Assembly (NCBI GenBank): GCA_030151135.1
Contig: JASLEQ010000137.1
Span: 1-13,178 of the forward strand
Direction: 5' to 3'
DNA length: 13,178 bases
Origin: Candidatus Sulfotelmatobacter sp.
GTDB lineage: Bacteria; Acidobacteriota; Terriglobia; Terriglobales; SbA1
Shown here: piece after piece, positions 1 to 6,914 of the stretch
Layout of the letters: every line of letters starts with the position of its first letter
Numbering within the stretch: position 1 is the first letter of the stretch
Program-made: the position numbers and the translations under genes
The notes under the pieces: generated by a model
What the model was told of the DNA's origin: nothing
Seen by the model: only the letters and a program-made list of their open reading frames with translations
The model's database searches: none

Positions 1-2
1 GA

Positions 3-74
3 TCACCCGACCTGGTGTCGCAAATCATTTGCCAGTTGAAGCACGGGCATATGATTAAAGAAAAGGTGCGATGA
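3..74 (+). CDS. C-terminal end of an upstream gene (partial)
   Basis: This is the last 23 codons of a reading frame that enters from the left edge. It ends with TGA at 72-74, and that stop overlaps the ATG of the next gene at 71-73 (ATGA). Such an overlap usually marks translationally coupled genes and is the main reason to read this as coding. The visible residues (SPDLVSQIICQLKHGHMIKE, then KVR) look like an amphipathic helical tail, but no family can be recognised from so little sequence. The frame could also be open by chance. Confidence 0.35.
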   Translation, partial: SPDLVSQIICQLKHGHMIKEKVR

Positions 75-391
75 GGTGCACCGTGCTTCACAAGTGCGCC
101 AATCCTGACTGCTCGGAGAAGTTCCTCTTTCTCCACCAGGGAAAACTCTTTTGCCTGGCTCCGACTCCGGAGGTCGTCCGAACATCTCCCGCCGCACTGT
201 TACCTCTTCAGGAGCGATTCTGGCTCTGTGACCGCTGCTCGGAAACGATGACGGTGATCTGGAGCGGCGCGCAGGCGAAGGTCATTCCGTTGCCTCCGCA
301 TGCCGCAAAGGCTGCACCCCAAATGGACAGGAAGCAAGCCCACCTGTCACAACATCGCCGTGCGGCACATGCCGGTGCTGACAGGGCATAG
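71..391 (+). CDS. Small Cys-rich, probable zinc-ribbon protein of unknown function
   Basis: A 106-residue soluble protein. It has a CX4C pair near the N-terminus (KCANPDC, C9 and C14) and a CX2C pair in the middle (FWLCDRCSETM, C53 and C56). Two such pairs about 40 residues apart are the usual layout of a zinc ribbon, so zinc binding is inferred. The central block ERFWLCDRCSETMTVIW resembles small hypothetical proteins I associate with Acidobacteriota. The last 30 residues are Ala/Gln/His/Arg rich and look poorly conserved. An AAAGGTG sequence just upstream can serve as ribosome binding site, and the start overlaps the preceding stop (ATGA), suggesting coupling. It runs towards the regulator gene, which ends about 70 bases downstream on the other strand. 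No function is assigned. Confidence 0.65.
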   Translation: MRCTVLHKCANPDCSEKFLFLHQGKLFCLAPTPEVVRTSPAALLPLQERFWLCDRCSETMTVIWSGAQAKVIPLPPHAAKAAPQMDRKQAHLSQHRRAAHAGADRA

Positions 392-417
392 CTCGCAGAA
401 CCACGAGCGTCGCCGAA

Positions 418-443
418 GCGGGAAGCATCGCGAATATTCCCGC
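418..443. terminator. Possible hairpin between convergent genes
   Basis: A 7-bp perfect inverted repeat, GCGGGAA (418-424) and TTCCCGC (437-443), has a 12-base loop. It lies in the short gap between the small Cys-rich gene and the convergent regulator gene. No T-run follows on either strand, so it is at best a weak or Rho-assisted terminator. Confidence 0.22.
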
Positions 444-460
444 AACGTCGAAAATGCCGC

Positions 461-1177
461 TTAGGCCTGCACAATCTTTTCGAGTGCCGGCCGGTTGCGG
501 ATCACCAGCGTCGAACCCTTGAGCTGAAGCAGTTGCCGCTTCTTGAATTCGGAGAACAGGCGGCTCACCGTTTCGCGCGTTGTACCGATGATCTCGGCAA
601 TTTCCTCGTGCGTCAGGGTCAGTTTGACCTGCAGAGTTCCGTCATTCTGAGGGCCTTTGGTCGACCACGAGAGCAGCAGTTTCGCGAACTTCTCCGATGG
701 TGACGAAGCCAGCCCAAGCGTGCGGATCTCCTCGTACGCGGTGTAGTAGTTCCGGCTCAACTGCTCCGCCACGCGGAGAGAAACTTCACCATGCTCGCGC
801 AAAAACTGCAACAGGGATTCGCGGGGAATGAAGTTCGCCTGCCCCGGTTCCATCATCTCCGCGGTCACCTCGTAGGGACGGTTCGAAACCACGGCATTCA
901 GCCCCAGAACATCGCCCGCGTCGGACAACTTGGTGATGATAGTCTTGCCTTCGCGAGAGGAGGTGGAGAGTTTCGCTTTGCCGGCGCAGAGCACAAACAC
1001 TCCGCGGGGCTGCTGTCCCTCGATAAACAGCATCGCGCCTTTGGGATAGACGGCGGTTGACTTGATTTCGTTGAGTCGTTGTCCGGCGTGAATGGAGAGA
1101 TTGCAGAAAAGATGTTCTTCACGGACCGAGCAAGTCAGGCAGTTATCAAGAATATTAAGACCGTAAGGGGCGCGCAT
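461..1177 (-). CDS. Crp/Fnr-family transcriptional regulator with N-terminal cysteines
   Basis: A 238-residue protein with the full Crp/Fnr layout. A cyclic-nucleotide-binding-type beta barrel spans about residues 30-135 (PKGAMLFIEGQ, GDVLGLNAVV), followed by a dimerisation helix and a winged helix-turn-helix (LTHEEIAEIIGTTRETVSRL, 187-206). The recognition helix holds R201, E202 and R206, matching the CRP triad, plus S205, matching FNR. The N-terminus carries C13, C16 and C25 (NCLTC, LFC), close to the FNR CX2CX5C pattern. However, the position of the fourth FNR ligand (C122) is an Asn here (ANFIP), and C64 is the only other cysteine. The cAMP phosphate-binding Arg-Ser motif is absent (NRPYEV instead), so cAMP is an unlikely ligand. 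GGAGGTG 8 bases before the ATG supports the start. A perfect TGTGA-N6-TCACA site lies 48 bases upstream, suggesting autoregulation. The signal (redox, oxygen, NO or other) is unknown. Confidence 0.93.
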   Translation of the reverse strand: MRAPYGLNILDNCLTCSVREEHLFCNLSIHAGQRLNEIKSTAVYPKGAMLFIEGQQPRGVFVLCAGKAKLSTSSREGKTIITKLSDAGDVLGLNAVVSNRPYEVTAEMMEPGQANFIPRESLLQFLREHGEVSLRVAEQLSRNYYTAYEEIRTLGLASSPSEKFAKLLLSWSTKGPQNDGTLQVKLTLTHEEIAEIIGTTRETVSRLFSEFKKRQLLQLKGSTLVIRNRPALEKIVQA

Positions 1178-1224
1178 CTCGCTGCACCTCCGATGTGATT
1201 AGAGTGCACCGACGCACTTTTGGG

Positions 1225-1240
1225 TGTGATTATGGTCACA
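1225..1240. promoter_or_regulatory. Perfect Crp-type palindrome in the divergent regulator/synthetase promoter region
   Basis: TGTGATTATGGTCACA matches TGTGA-N6-TCACA at all ten half-site positions. It lies between the divergent regulator (starts 1177) and synthetase/acetyltransferase (starts 1381 or 1354), so it could serve either or both. A further TGTGA half-site occurs 22 bases on (1247), and another at 1194-1198 close to the regulator start. The match to CRP consensus is seen directly. Binding by the adjacent regulator is inferred from its R-E-x-x-S-R recognition helix. Confidence 0.72.
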
Positions 1241-1285
1241 ACCCGCTGTGATCGCGCATATGCGCTCCAACCTGCACTAAAGGCG

Positions 1286-1301
1286 TGTGATAGTGATCTG
1301 A
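1286..1301. promoter_or_regulatory. Degenerate Crp-type site upstream of the synthetase/acetyltransferase
   Basis: TGTGATAGTGATCTGA matches 8 of 10 half-site positions. An overlapping alternative, AGTGATCTGAGACACG (1292-1307), matches 7. It lies about 80 bases before the GTG start at 1381, a plausible place for control of that gene. It is weak on its own, and it is listed because a perfect site lies 46 bases to the left. Confidence 0.35.
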
Positions 1302-1380
1302 GACACGGTTTGATGAAAAACTGCGCACATCATCCTTCCGACGTTACGAAAAAATGGCGTTTCGCATTCGGAGCAAGTCT

Positions 1381-4134
1381 GTGAGCAAAATATCCACAAC
1401 ACTCGGCTTGTCTCCTGTCGGGAAACTCTACACCGCTCCTCCTCCGCCGCGAGGAGCGTTGGAGCCATTGTTTCGTCCTCGTTCTGTGGTAGTGATTGGC
1501 GCCACAAATCGTCTGGACTCAGTCGGCCGGAACGTCCTCTCGAATCTTCTCGCCAGCAAGTCCCCACTCAAAATTTATGCGGTAAATCCAACCCACGAAG
1601 AAGTGCTCGGAATCAAGACGCATAAAAGGGTGGCCGACATTCCCCCTTCGCTTGATCTTGCAATCGTAGTCACTCCTGCCAATACCGTGCCGAAGATTAT
1701 TGGCGAGTGCGTGGACGCGGGCGTGAAGTCTGCGGTCGTGATCTCGGCAGGATTTCGTGAGCAGGGTCGAAGCGGCGCCTTGCTGGAAGAGGAAATAGAA
1801 AAGCATCTCAGCCGGGGAGCCCTGCGGCTGATCGGCCCGAACTGCATGGGGTTCATGAATCCCACGATCGGCCTGAATGCCAGCTTTGCGAAATCGATGC
1901 CCAATAAAGGCAGCGTTGCATTCCTTAGCCAGAGCGGGGCGTTGCAGACAGCGATTCTCGACTGGAGCCGGAAAGAGCAGGTAGGATTCAGCGCGATCGT
2001 CTCGACCGGATCGATGCTCGACGTTGGTTGGGGCGACCTTATTTATTACTTCGGCGACGATCCGCATACCAAAAGCATTCTGATCTACATGGAATCCGTC
2101 GGCGATGCGCGCTCGTTCCTTTCTGCCGCGCGCGAAATTGCTCTCAGCAAGCCCATCATCGTGATCAAGGCCGGACGCTCAGAAGCGGCATCGCGCGCTG
2201 CCTCATCCCATACCGGAGCGCTCACGGGCAGCGATGACGTACTCGAGGCCGCGTTTCGCCGATGTGGCGTGCTGCGCGTGCAGAACATTGCTGACCTCTT
2301 TTATATGGCGGAGGTGCTCAGCAAACAGCCGCGTCCGCGCGGCCCTCACCTCAGCATCGTCACGAATGCGGGTGGGCCCGGTGTGCTCGCCACCGATGCA
2401 CTGATGTCCACTGGCGGAGAATTGACGGTGCTATCCGATAACACCGTGGGCCAGCTCGACACTTTTCTGTCGCCCCACTGGAGCCGCAGCAATCCGGTCG
2501 ACGTGCTCGCCGACGCCGATGCGGAACGCTTCGTCCGGGCGGTTGAGATCGTGTCAAAAGATGCCGCAAGCGACGGATTGCTCGCCATTATCGCGCCCCA
2601 GGGACTTGTCGATCCGTCGCAAGCCGCCCAGCTGATGGCGCAATTAGCGCATGCATCAGACAAGCCGCTCATCGCGAGCTGGATGGGAGGCGACGGCGTC
2701 GCCGAAGGCACCGCGGTCCTTAATACCGCTGGTATCCCGACATTCTCCTACCCCGATACCGCGGCGCGCGCCTTCACCTACATGTGGCGCTACACCTACA
2801 ACCTGCGGGGACTCTACGAAACCCCGGCGGCTGTCGAACAAGCGGAAATTGCGCCAGCCGTTCGAAAGCATGTAACCGAGTTCATCCAGCAGGTTCACGG
2901 TGGCGGCCGCACTCTGTTGAACGAATACGAATCGAAGCAGCTGCTGGCATCGTATGGCATACCGGTGGTTGAGACCCGGAGCGCCGCGAATGAGGATGAC
3001 GCCGTCGCGATTGCGCGCGAGCTGCAATTTCCTGTCGCCATCAAGTTGCTATCGAATACCATCGCGCACAAGACGGATGTTGACGGAGTCCGCCTGAACC
3101 TTCGCAATGAAGATGAGGTGCGAGGCTCCTTTAGGTCCATTCAGGCTGCGGTGGCCGAACGGACAGGGCCAGAACATTTCCTTGGCGTCACCGTCCAGCC
3201 TATGATCCGGCGCACCGGCTATGAACTCATCGTGGGCAGTACGATCGACGAGCAGTTCGGGCCTGTCATTCTTTTCGGCTCGGGTGGTGTGATGGTTGAG
3301 GTGTATCGCGATCGCGCCCTGGCTCTGCCACCGCTGAACACAACCTTGGCGCAACGCCTCATGGAGCAAACCAGGATCTTCACCGCGCTGCGCGGCCTGC
3401 GCGGACGCAAACCGGTGAATGTAGAGGCGCTCGAACAAGTGTTAGTTCGCTTCAGCCAGCTTGTGCTGGAACAGCCGTGGATCAAGGAAATTGACGTCAA
3501 TCCACTGCTGGCGACCCCCGACGCTCTGATGGCACTCGATGCCCGAATCGTAGTGCATGGTGCCAATACCACTGCCGCAACCCTGCCTCGCGCAGCCATC
3601 CGGCCTTATCCGACCCAATATATCTGGGACTGGACACTCAAAGACGGCACGCCGGTGACGATTCGCCCGATCCGTCCTGAAGACGAGCCCCTCATGGTCG
3701 AATTCCATCACACACTTTCCGAACGCAGTGTTTACCTCCGGTACTTTTGTTCTCTAAGCCTGAGCGCGCGGGTTGAGCATGAACGATTGGTGCGTATCTG
3801 CTTTGGCAGTTATGACCGCGGATTCGCGCTTGTGGCTGAACGCAAGAATCCGGACAACGGAATGCGGGAGGTCATCGGCGTTGGACGATTCAGCGCTATC
3901 AATCGCGGCGAAGCGGAAGCCGCAGTCCTTGTGTCCGATCGTTGGCAGGGCAAAGGCCTGGGGACCGAGCTACTCGCCGGGGTCGCACGCGTGGCGCGAC
4001 AAGAAAAGTTTCGTCAGCTTTGCGGAGAGATCCTGCGCGATAACCTTCCCACCCAGGCGATCTTCAAAAAAGTGGGATTCACGCTGCGCCCGATGCAAGA
4101 TCCATCCTCGATCTCGGCGCGCCTGGAACTCTGA
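1381..4134 (+). CDS. NDP-forming acyl-CoA synthetase fused to GNAT acetyltransferase (acetate-CoA ligase/Pat type)
   Basis: About 917 residues, joining the alpha and beta parts of an ADP-forming acetyl-CoA synthetase to a C-terminal GNAT domain. Domain order: CoA-binding Rossmann domain (about 30-125, [10 protein letters not shown]), succinyl-CoA-ligase-like domains with GPNC (152-155) and the phosphohistidine motif SSHTGALTG (H277), ATP-grasp (about 510-725) with HKTDVDGV (H563), then GNAT (about 758-915) with acetyl-CoA loop QGKGLG (856-861). This is the architecture of bacterial protein lysine acetyltransferases (Pat/PatZ/YfiQ), whose synthetase part is generally reported inactive. Here both catalytic histidines remain, so acetyl-CoA + ADP + Pi to acetate + ATP is possible besides acetyl transfer. 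I chose GTG 1381 because GGAG lies 7 bases upstream. ATG 1354 would add nine residues but has no visible ribosome binding site. The gene is divergent from the Crp/Fnr gene, with Crp-type sites between them. Confidence 0.92.
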   Translation: MSKISTTLGLSPVGKLYTAPPPPRGALEPLFRPRSVVVIGATNRLDSVGRNVLSNLLASKSPLKIYAVNPTHEEVLGIKTHKRVADIPPSLDLAIVVTPANTVPKIIGECVDAGVKSAVVISAGFREQGRSGALLEEEIEKHLSRGALRLIGPNCMGFMNPTIGLNASFAKSMPNKGSVAFLSQSGALQTAILDWSRKEQVGFSAIVSTGSMLDVGWGDLIYYFGDDPHTKSILIYMESVGDARSFLSAAREIALSKPIIVIKAGRSEAASRAASSHTGALTGSDDVLEAAFRRCGVLRVQNIADLFYMAEVLSKQPRPRGPHLSIVTNAGGPGVLATDALMSTGGELTVLSDNTVGQLDTFLSPHWSRSNPVDVLADADAERFVRAVEIVSKDAASDGLLAIIAPQGLVDPSQAAQLMAQLAHASDKPLIASWMGGDGVAEGTAVLNTAGIPTFSYPDTAARAFTYMWRYTYNLRGLYETPAAVEQAEIAPAVRKHVTEFIQQVHGGGRTLLNEYESKQLLASYGIPVVETRSAANEDDAVAIARELQFPVAIKLLSNTIAHKTDVDGVRLNLRNEDEVRGSFRSIQAAVAERTGPEHFLGVTVQPMIRRTGYELIVGSTIDEQFGPVILFGSGGVMVEVYRDRALALPPLNTTLAQRLMEQTRIFTALRGLRGRKPVNVEALEQVLVRFSQLVLEQPWIKEIDVNPLLATPDALMALDARIVVHGANTTAATLPRAAIRPYPTQYIWDWTLKDGTPVTIRPIRPEDEPLMVEFHHTLSERSVYLRYFCSLSLSARVEHERLVRICFGSYDRGFALVAERKNPDNGMREVIGVGRFSAINRGEAEAAVLVSDRWQGKGLGTELLAGVARVARQEKFRQLCGEILRDNLPTQAIFKKVGFTLRPMQDPSSISARLEL

Positions 4135-4153
4135 TTTTTTCATCCTTTAATGA

Positions 4154-4603
4154 TCAGACGGTGGCGGGTTTCGAAATCTCTAGCTGTGGCTCGAATTTGA
4201 GCGTGGTTCCGAGCGCGCGCGAAACCAGACACAGTTTTTCCGCCCGTTTCAACAAATCCAAAGCGCGTTCGCGTTGCTCGGCTGAACCGATTTTCAGATT
4301 CGGTCGGACCACAATCTGGCTGAAGGTGTAACCGGAATCCGCTTTTCGCACGGTGCCGCTGGCCTCAACCTGCAGATCCGTGAAATCGAATTCGGCTCCG
4401 CCGGCGATGGCGCGTAGCGTCGTCGTATAGCATCCGGCGACCGCGGCGAGCAGAAGCTCCTCGGGCGTCCAACGTCCTTCCAGTCCGCCAAACTCGGTGG
4501 GTGCGGTGAAGTGGATTGCGTTCGGAGCGGAATCGGACTTCGCGAGTCCCGTGCGCCCCGACGTCCACCATGCTGCGACTCGATATGCGTGTTCTTCGGC
4601 CAT
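4154..4603 (-). CDS. OsmC/Ohr-family peroxiredoxin-like protein
   Basis: 149 residues, the normal length of the family. OsmC/Ohr proteins are cytoplasmic thiol peroxidases that reduce organic hydroperoxides with a pair of cysteines. Both are present in family context: C58 in WTPEELLLAAVAGCYTTTL and C125 in AEKLCLVSRAL. The N-terminal WTSGRTG segment followed by PTEFGG also fits. The sequence resembles the OsmC side of the family more than Ohr, but the subgroup is not settled here. AAGGAGCAGGAG precedes the ATG. It converges on the synthetase gene with only 19 bases between the stop codons, and a T-rich stretch at 4134-4148 may help end transcription there. No Crp-type palindrome lies upstream, so it may not belong to the local regulon. 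Confidence 0.92.
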   Translation of the reverse strand: MAEEHAYRVAAWWTSGRTGLAKSDSAPNAIHFTAPTEFGGLEGRWTPEELLLAAVAGCYTTTLRAIAGGAEFDFTDLQVEASGTVRKADSGYTFSQIVVRPNLKIGSAEQRERALDLLKRAEKLCLVSRALGTTLKFEPQLEISKPATV

Positions 4604-4688
4604 AGCTCCTGCTCCTTGAATTCGTTAGTCGTAACCAGCGGAGATGAATAATTCTGTTCTGGCTCTTGGTTCGCAAATGCGGCGTGGG

Positions 4689-5075
4689 TTACGCCGCCCC
4701 TTCTTTGGAAGAGATGCCGCGTTCGCGTTCGATCCTGTCAATTTGCGCTCGCAGCCATTGCTCCAAAGCCTGTTCCATTTCGAACTGGCTGCCGGTTCGA
4801 TACAAATCTTCAACGGATTTCTTGTCCGCCGTGAGTTGGATAAACCGGCAAGGAACGCTCTCTTTTTTTTGCCCATCCAACACAAACTGCTCCAACAGGC
4901 AGCTCTCGCACGGCTGGGAGTGGGAGGGATCGCAGAAATTCGGGCACGTCGGAGAATCCTCAAAAATCGCCGGCGCCCTCCATGGAGAATGAGGGGATCG
5001 ACCATACCCACCGTCGAGCAGGAAGCTCAATTCAAATCGAAGTACATCCAGAACGTCGCGTCCATCCTGAGCCAT
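4689..5075 (-). CDS. Small five-cysteine protein of unknown function
   Basis: 128 residues, soluble, with no signal peptide. The centre holds a cysteine cluster: C44 and C48 (TCPNFC), C56 and C59 (PCESC), and C76 (VPCRF). CX3C plus CX2C pairs suggest a bound metal or iron-sulphur cluster, which is inference. The ends are predicted helical (DGRDVLDVLRFELSFL, and a C-terminal stretch of charged helix EMEQALEQWLRAQI). It resembles hypothetical proteins I associate with Acidobacteriota, but I recognise no named family. The start at 5075 is preferred over an in-frame GTG at 5138. AGAGGTG lies just before the ATG at 5075, and the GTG would sit 5 bases from a 20-base operator-like palindrome (5144-5163). 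That palindrome and a second site at 5233 suggest control by the Crp/Fnr regulator and a link to the cytochrome genes. Confidence 0.72.
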   Translation of the reverse strand: MAQDGRDVLDVLRFELSFLLDGGYGRSPHSPWRAPAIFEDSPTCPNFCDPSHSQPCESCLLEQFVLDGQKKESVPCRFIQLTADKKSVEDLYRTGSQFEMEQALEQWLRAQIDRIERERGISSKEGAA

Positions 5076-5143
5076 AGGGCACCTCTGTTGCGTGTCAGAA
5101 TGCCAGAGGGATGGGTACGACACCGTAAGCTTGGTCACCAGGA

Positions 5144-5163
5144 ATTGTGATCCGAGTCACAAT
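5144..5163. promoter_or_regulatory. Extended perfect Crp-type palindrome upstream of the five-Cys gene
   Basis: ATTGTGATCCGAGTCACAAT has seven symmetric bases on each side around a 6-base centre and contains a full TGTGA-N6-TCACA (5146-5161). Its centre is about 78 bases upstream of the preferred start at 5075, a usual distance for an activator or repressor site. It is nearly the same as the site at 6702-6717 (both contain TGTGATCC at the left). Confidence 0.72.
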
Positions 5164-5232
5164 GAAATCACGGCTACCTGAGCAGGGTGGGCAGGTTTGG
5201 CCCACTTTCTCATAATCCTCGAAAACTGGCGG

Positions 5233-5248
5233 CGTGACGAACATCACA
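5233..5248. promoter_or_regulatory. Crp-type palindrome, with a weaker partner 22 bases on
   Basis: CGTGACGAACATCACA matches TGTGA-N6-TCACA at 9 of 10 positions and closely resembles CGTGATAAACATCACA at 6668. TGTGACCACCGTCATG (5255-5270, 8 of 10) follows exactly 22 bases later, about two helical turns. Both lie in the gap between the five-Cys gene and the 3' end of the radical-SAM-like gene. The target is probably the five-Cys gene, or a transcript not recognised here. Confidence 0.55.
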
Positions 5249-5270
5249 TCCTCGTGTGACCACCGTCATG

Positions 5271-5477
5271 AGTTTCGCGTTTACCAGTCTTGGCCGGATC
5301 CCGCACCGGCAGCCCTCAAACCATGTGTCTCGCCTCTCATCGTTCGAGTTCTTTGTGACATGAGAGCGTGGTCCGAAATCACAAGTCGAACAGGAAGCAT
5401 GGCTGCGAATCCAAAAGTAAAACCAAGGCGAGATCTGCTCGCGGGGCTGAATCGATAACCGAATTCGGCAGACTACC
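5271..5477. other. Gap without a recognisable gene
   Basis: Between the tandem sites and the end of the radical-SAM-like gene I see no convincing gene, RNA or repeat. Short open frames on both strands (for example + 5234-5458) show no family features, no good ribosome binding site and an unlikely composition. A single TGTGA (5354-5358) and a single TCACA (5379-5383) half-site lie here without partners. Confidence 0.4.
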
Positions 5478-6611
5478 TCAGGGCTCGTAGGCGCAACAGG
5501 GGTCCGCCGCAAAAAGATCGCCGGTGGTGGCGTAAGCGCGAGCACGGGAACCTCCGCAAACGTTTCGAACCGGACAGCGCCCGCACTTCCCTTTCAACCG
5601 CGAAACATCACGGAACGAGGCAAAAAGCGGTGACTCGCAATAGATTTCAGCCAGCGATTGCTTTGTCACGTTTCCAGCGGAGAGCGGAAGAAACCGGCTT
5701 GGATATACCTCGCCCCGGCAATCGATAAATACGAATCCTTTGCCGTCATCCACACCCCGTGGCGCATAGGGAACTGCAGTCGCTTCCGTCAATTCGCCAC
5801 GCGATTCCCGCACACGCTGCTGGAGCACATACCGTTGATATGGCTGGCCTTCGGTGGTTTTGATCTGGAAGTTGCAGCGTCTTGAAGCCGCATACAATGT
5901 GGCGAAGACCTTCTCATGCTCTTCAGCGCTGATCATTTCACTGGATTCCTCCCTCGTGGAGGGAACCGAGAAGAACACATTCCACAGGCTCACATCCAGG
6001 CGCGTGAGCAGTTCGATCAATGAATCTATGTCCTGGCAGTTGCGCCGTGAAAGCATCGTATTCACCTGCACCGGAAGCTGTATCTCGTGGCAAATGCCGA
6101 TCCCTTCGATCGTTCGCCGATAGAGTCCAGGAGTGCCCCAATAACGGTCGTTGAGCCCCGGCATCGATCCATTCAGCCAGAAAACCAACCTCATCACTCC
6201 GCAAGATTTCAGGTCTGCGATCATCACAGGATCAAGCTTGATCGATGGCCGCACAGTCACCGACGTTCGAACCGAGTGTTCGGAGGCGAACTCGATGATG
6301 GGCAACAGATCGGGCCGCGAAAGCGGATCGCCCCCAACCAGCGCCAGCAGCGGAACGTGCATTTCGGCGATCTGCTCGATCAGGTGAAAGCTTTCGGCAG
6401 TAGAGAATTGCTCCAAGTCCCGCCGAGTTTTCCGTCTTAGCGACGCCGGCTTCCCCGACTTGGACGTTGCGATCTCCCAAGTCACCTGCAGCGGACGCGA
6501 CCGATATCCCGAGGTCGCCGAGACCGCAGACGCTTGCTCGGCATGCCTTTGCCGCCAGATGGTCCGCGGTTCGCTGGACGCTTGCGCGCTGAGATCGGAA
6601 ATCGTTGGCAT
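5478..6611 (-). CDS. Radical-SAM/SPASM family protein lacking the CX3CX2C motif
   Basis: 377 residues, full family length. It resembles the haem-modifying radical-SAM group (NirJ/AhbC/AhbD-like and TIGR04053-like). The barrel starts at about residue 40 with RPLQVTWEI, where active relatives continue with a CX3CX2C cluster motif. Here residues 48-58 read ATSKSGKPASL with no cysteine, and neither other frame restores one. The SAM-contacting GGDP (93-96), VQVNTMLSRRN (181-191), the WNVFFSVP strand (210-217) and the ISAEEHEKVF and KTTE blocks remain. The C-terminal auxiliary-cluster cysteines are intact: C343, C346 and C352 (KGKCGRCPVRNVCGGSRARA) plus C372/C373, with C298 upstream. It should therefore still bind an auxiliary [4Fe-4S] cluster but is not expected to cleave SAM. 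A scaffold, electron-transfer or haem-handling role is possible but unproven. AGGA precedes the ATG, and two Crp-type sites separate it from the divergent cytochrome operon. Confidence 0.88.
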   Translation of the reverse strand: MPTISDLSAQASSEPRTIWRQRHAEQASAVSATSGYRSRPLQVTWEIATSKSGKPASLRRKTRRDLEQFSTAESFHLIEQIAEMHVPLLALVGGDPLSRPDLLPIIEFASEHSVRTSVTVRPSIKLDPVMIADLKSCGVMRLVFWLNGSMPGLNDRYWGTPGLYRRTIEGIGICHEIQLPVQVNTMLSRRNCQDIDSLIELLTRLDVSLWNVFFSVPSTREESSEMISAEEHEKVFATLYAASRRCNFQIKTTEGQPYQRYVLQQRVRESRGELTEATAVPYAPRGVDDGKGFVFIDCRGEVYPSRFLPLSAGNVTKQSLAEIYCESPLFASFRDVSRLKGKCGRCPVRNVCGGSRARAYATTGDLFAADPCCAYEP

Positions 6612-6667
6612 GGCGTAATCCTAGGAGTGGGAGTGTTGGCCGAGCAATGCCGAACTACACAGAAGCG

Positions 6668-6683
6668 CGTGATAAACATCACA
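6668..6683. promoter_or_regulatory. Crp-type palindrome near the radical-SAM-like gene
   Basis: CGTGATAAACATCACA matches TGTGA-N6-TCACA at 9 of 10 positions. It is centred about 64 bases upstream of the radical-SAM-like start (6611) and about 240 bases upstream of the cytochrome c start. Position favours control of the leftward gene. Confidence 0.62.
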
Positions 6684-6700
6684 AATCAGGAGGGATAAGG

Positions 6701-6718
6701 ATGTGATCCACGTCACAT
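6701..6718. promoter_or_regulatory. Perfect Crp-type palindrome in the divergent cytochrome promoter region
   Basis: ATGTGATCCACGTCACAT contains a perfect TGTGA-N6-TCACA (6702-6717) plus one more symmetric base pair on each side. Its centre is 34 bases from the site at 6668-6683. It lies between the radical-SAM-like gene and the cytochrome operon and could control both. A possible promoter for the operon is TTGAGC (6800-6805), 17 bases, TGTCAT (6823-6828), but this match is weak. Confidence 0.68.
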
Positions 6719-6914
6719 GGGCGAGTGACTTCTGCCATAGGGCCGCTTCTCCCTCCATGCGAACCTACCGCTGCGAGTGAGTTCTCAGGGTACTGGGACT
6801 TGAGCACAATCACTCCCCGTCCTGTCATGGCAGCTGGATGGGAGTGAGGCATCGAGCGTCCCTGCTCTGTGATATCGTGCCAACGAAATTTGTTCCTCAG
6901 GAGGAAGTAACACT

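Noticed and set aside
1247..1262. Separate full operator at TGTGATCGCGCATATG
   Set aside because: The left half-site is perfect but the right half matches only 1 of 5. It is kept only as a half-site partner in the 22-base spacing observation.
5076..5138. GTG start at 5138 for the five-Cys protein
   Set aside because: There is no ribosome binding site, and the start would lie 5 bases from a 20-base palindrome. ATG 5075 has AGAGGTG correctly placed.
5210..5545. Possible genes on either strand in the gap (- 5210-5545, + 5234-5458)
   Set aside because: They overlap operators and the end of the radical-SAM-like gene, lack ribosome binding sites and show no recognisable protein features.
6800..6828. 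Sigma-70-like promoter TTGAGC-17-TGTCAT for the cytochrome operon
   Set aside because: Only 4 of 6 bases match in each hexamer. It is mentioned with the operator but is too weak to list as a feature.
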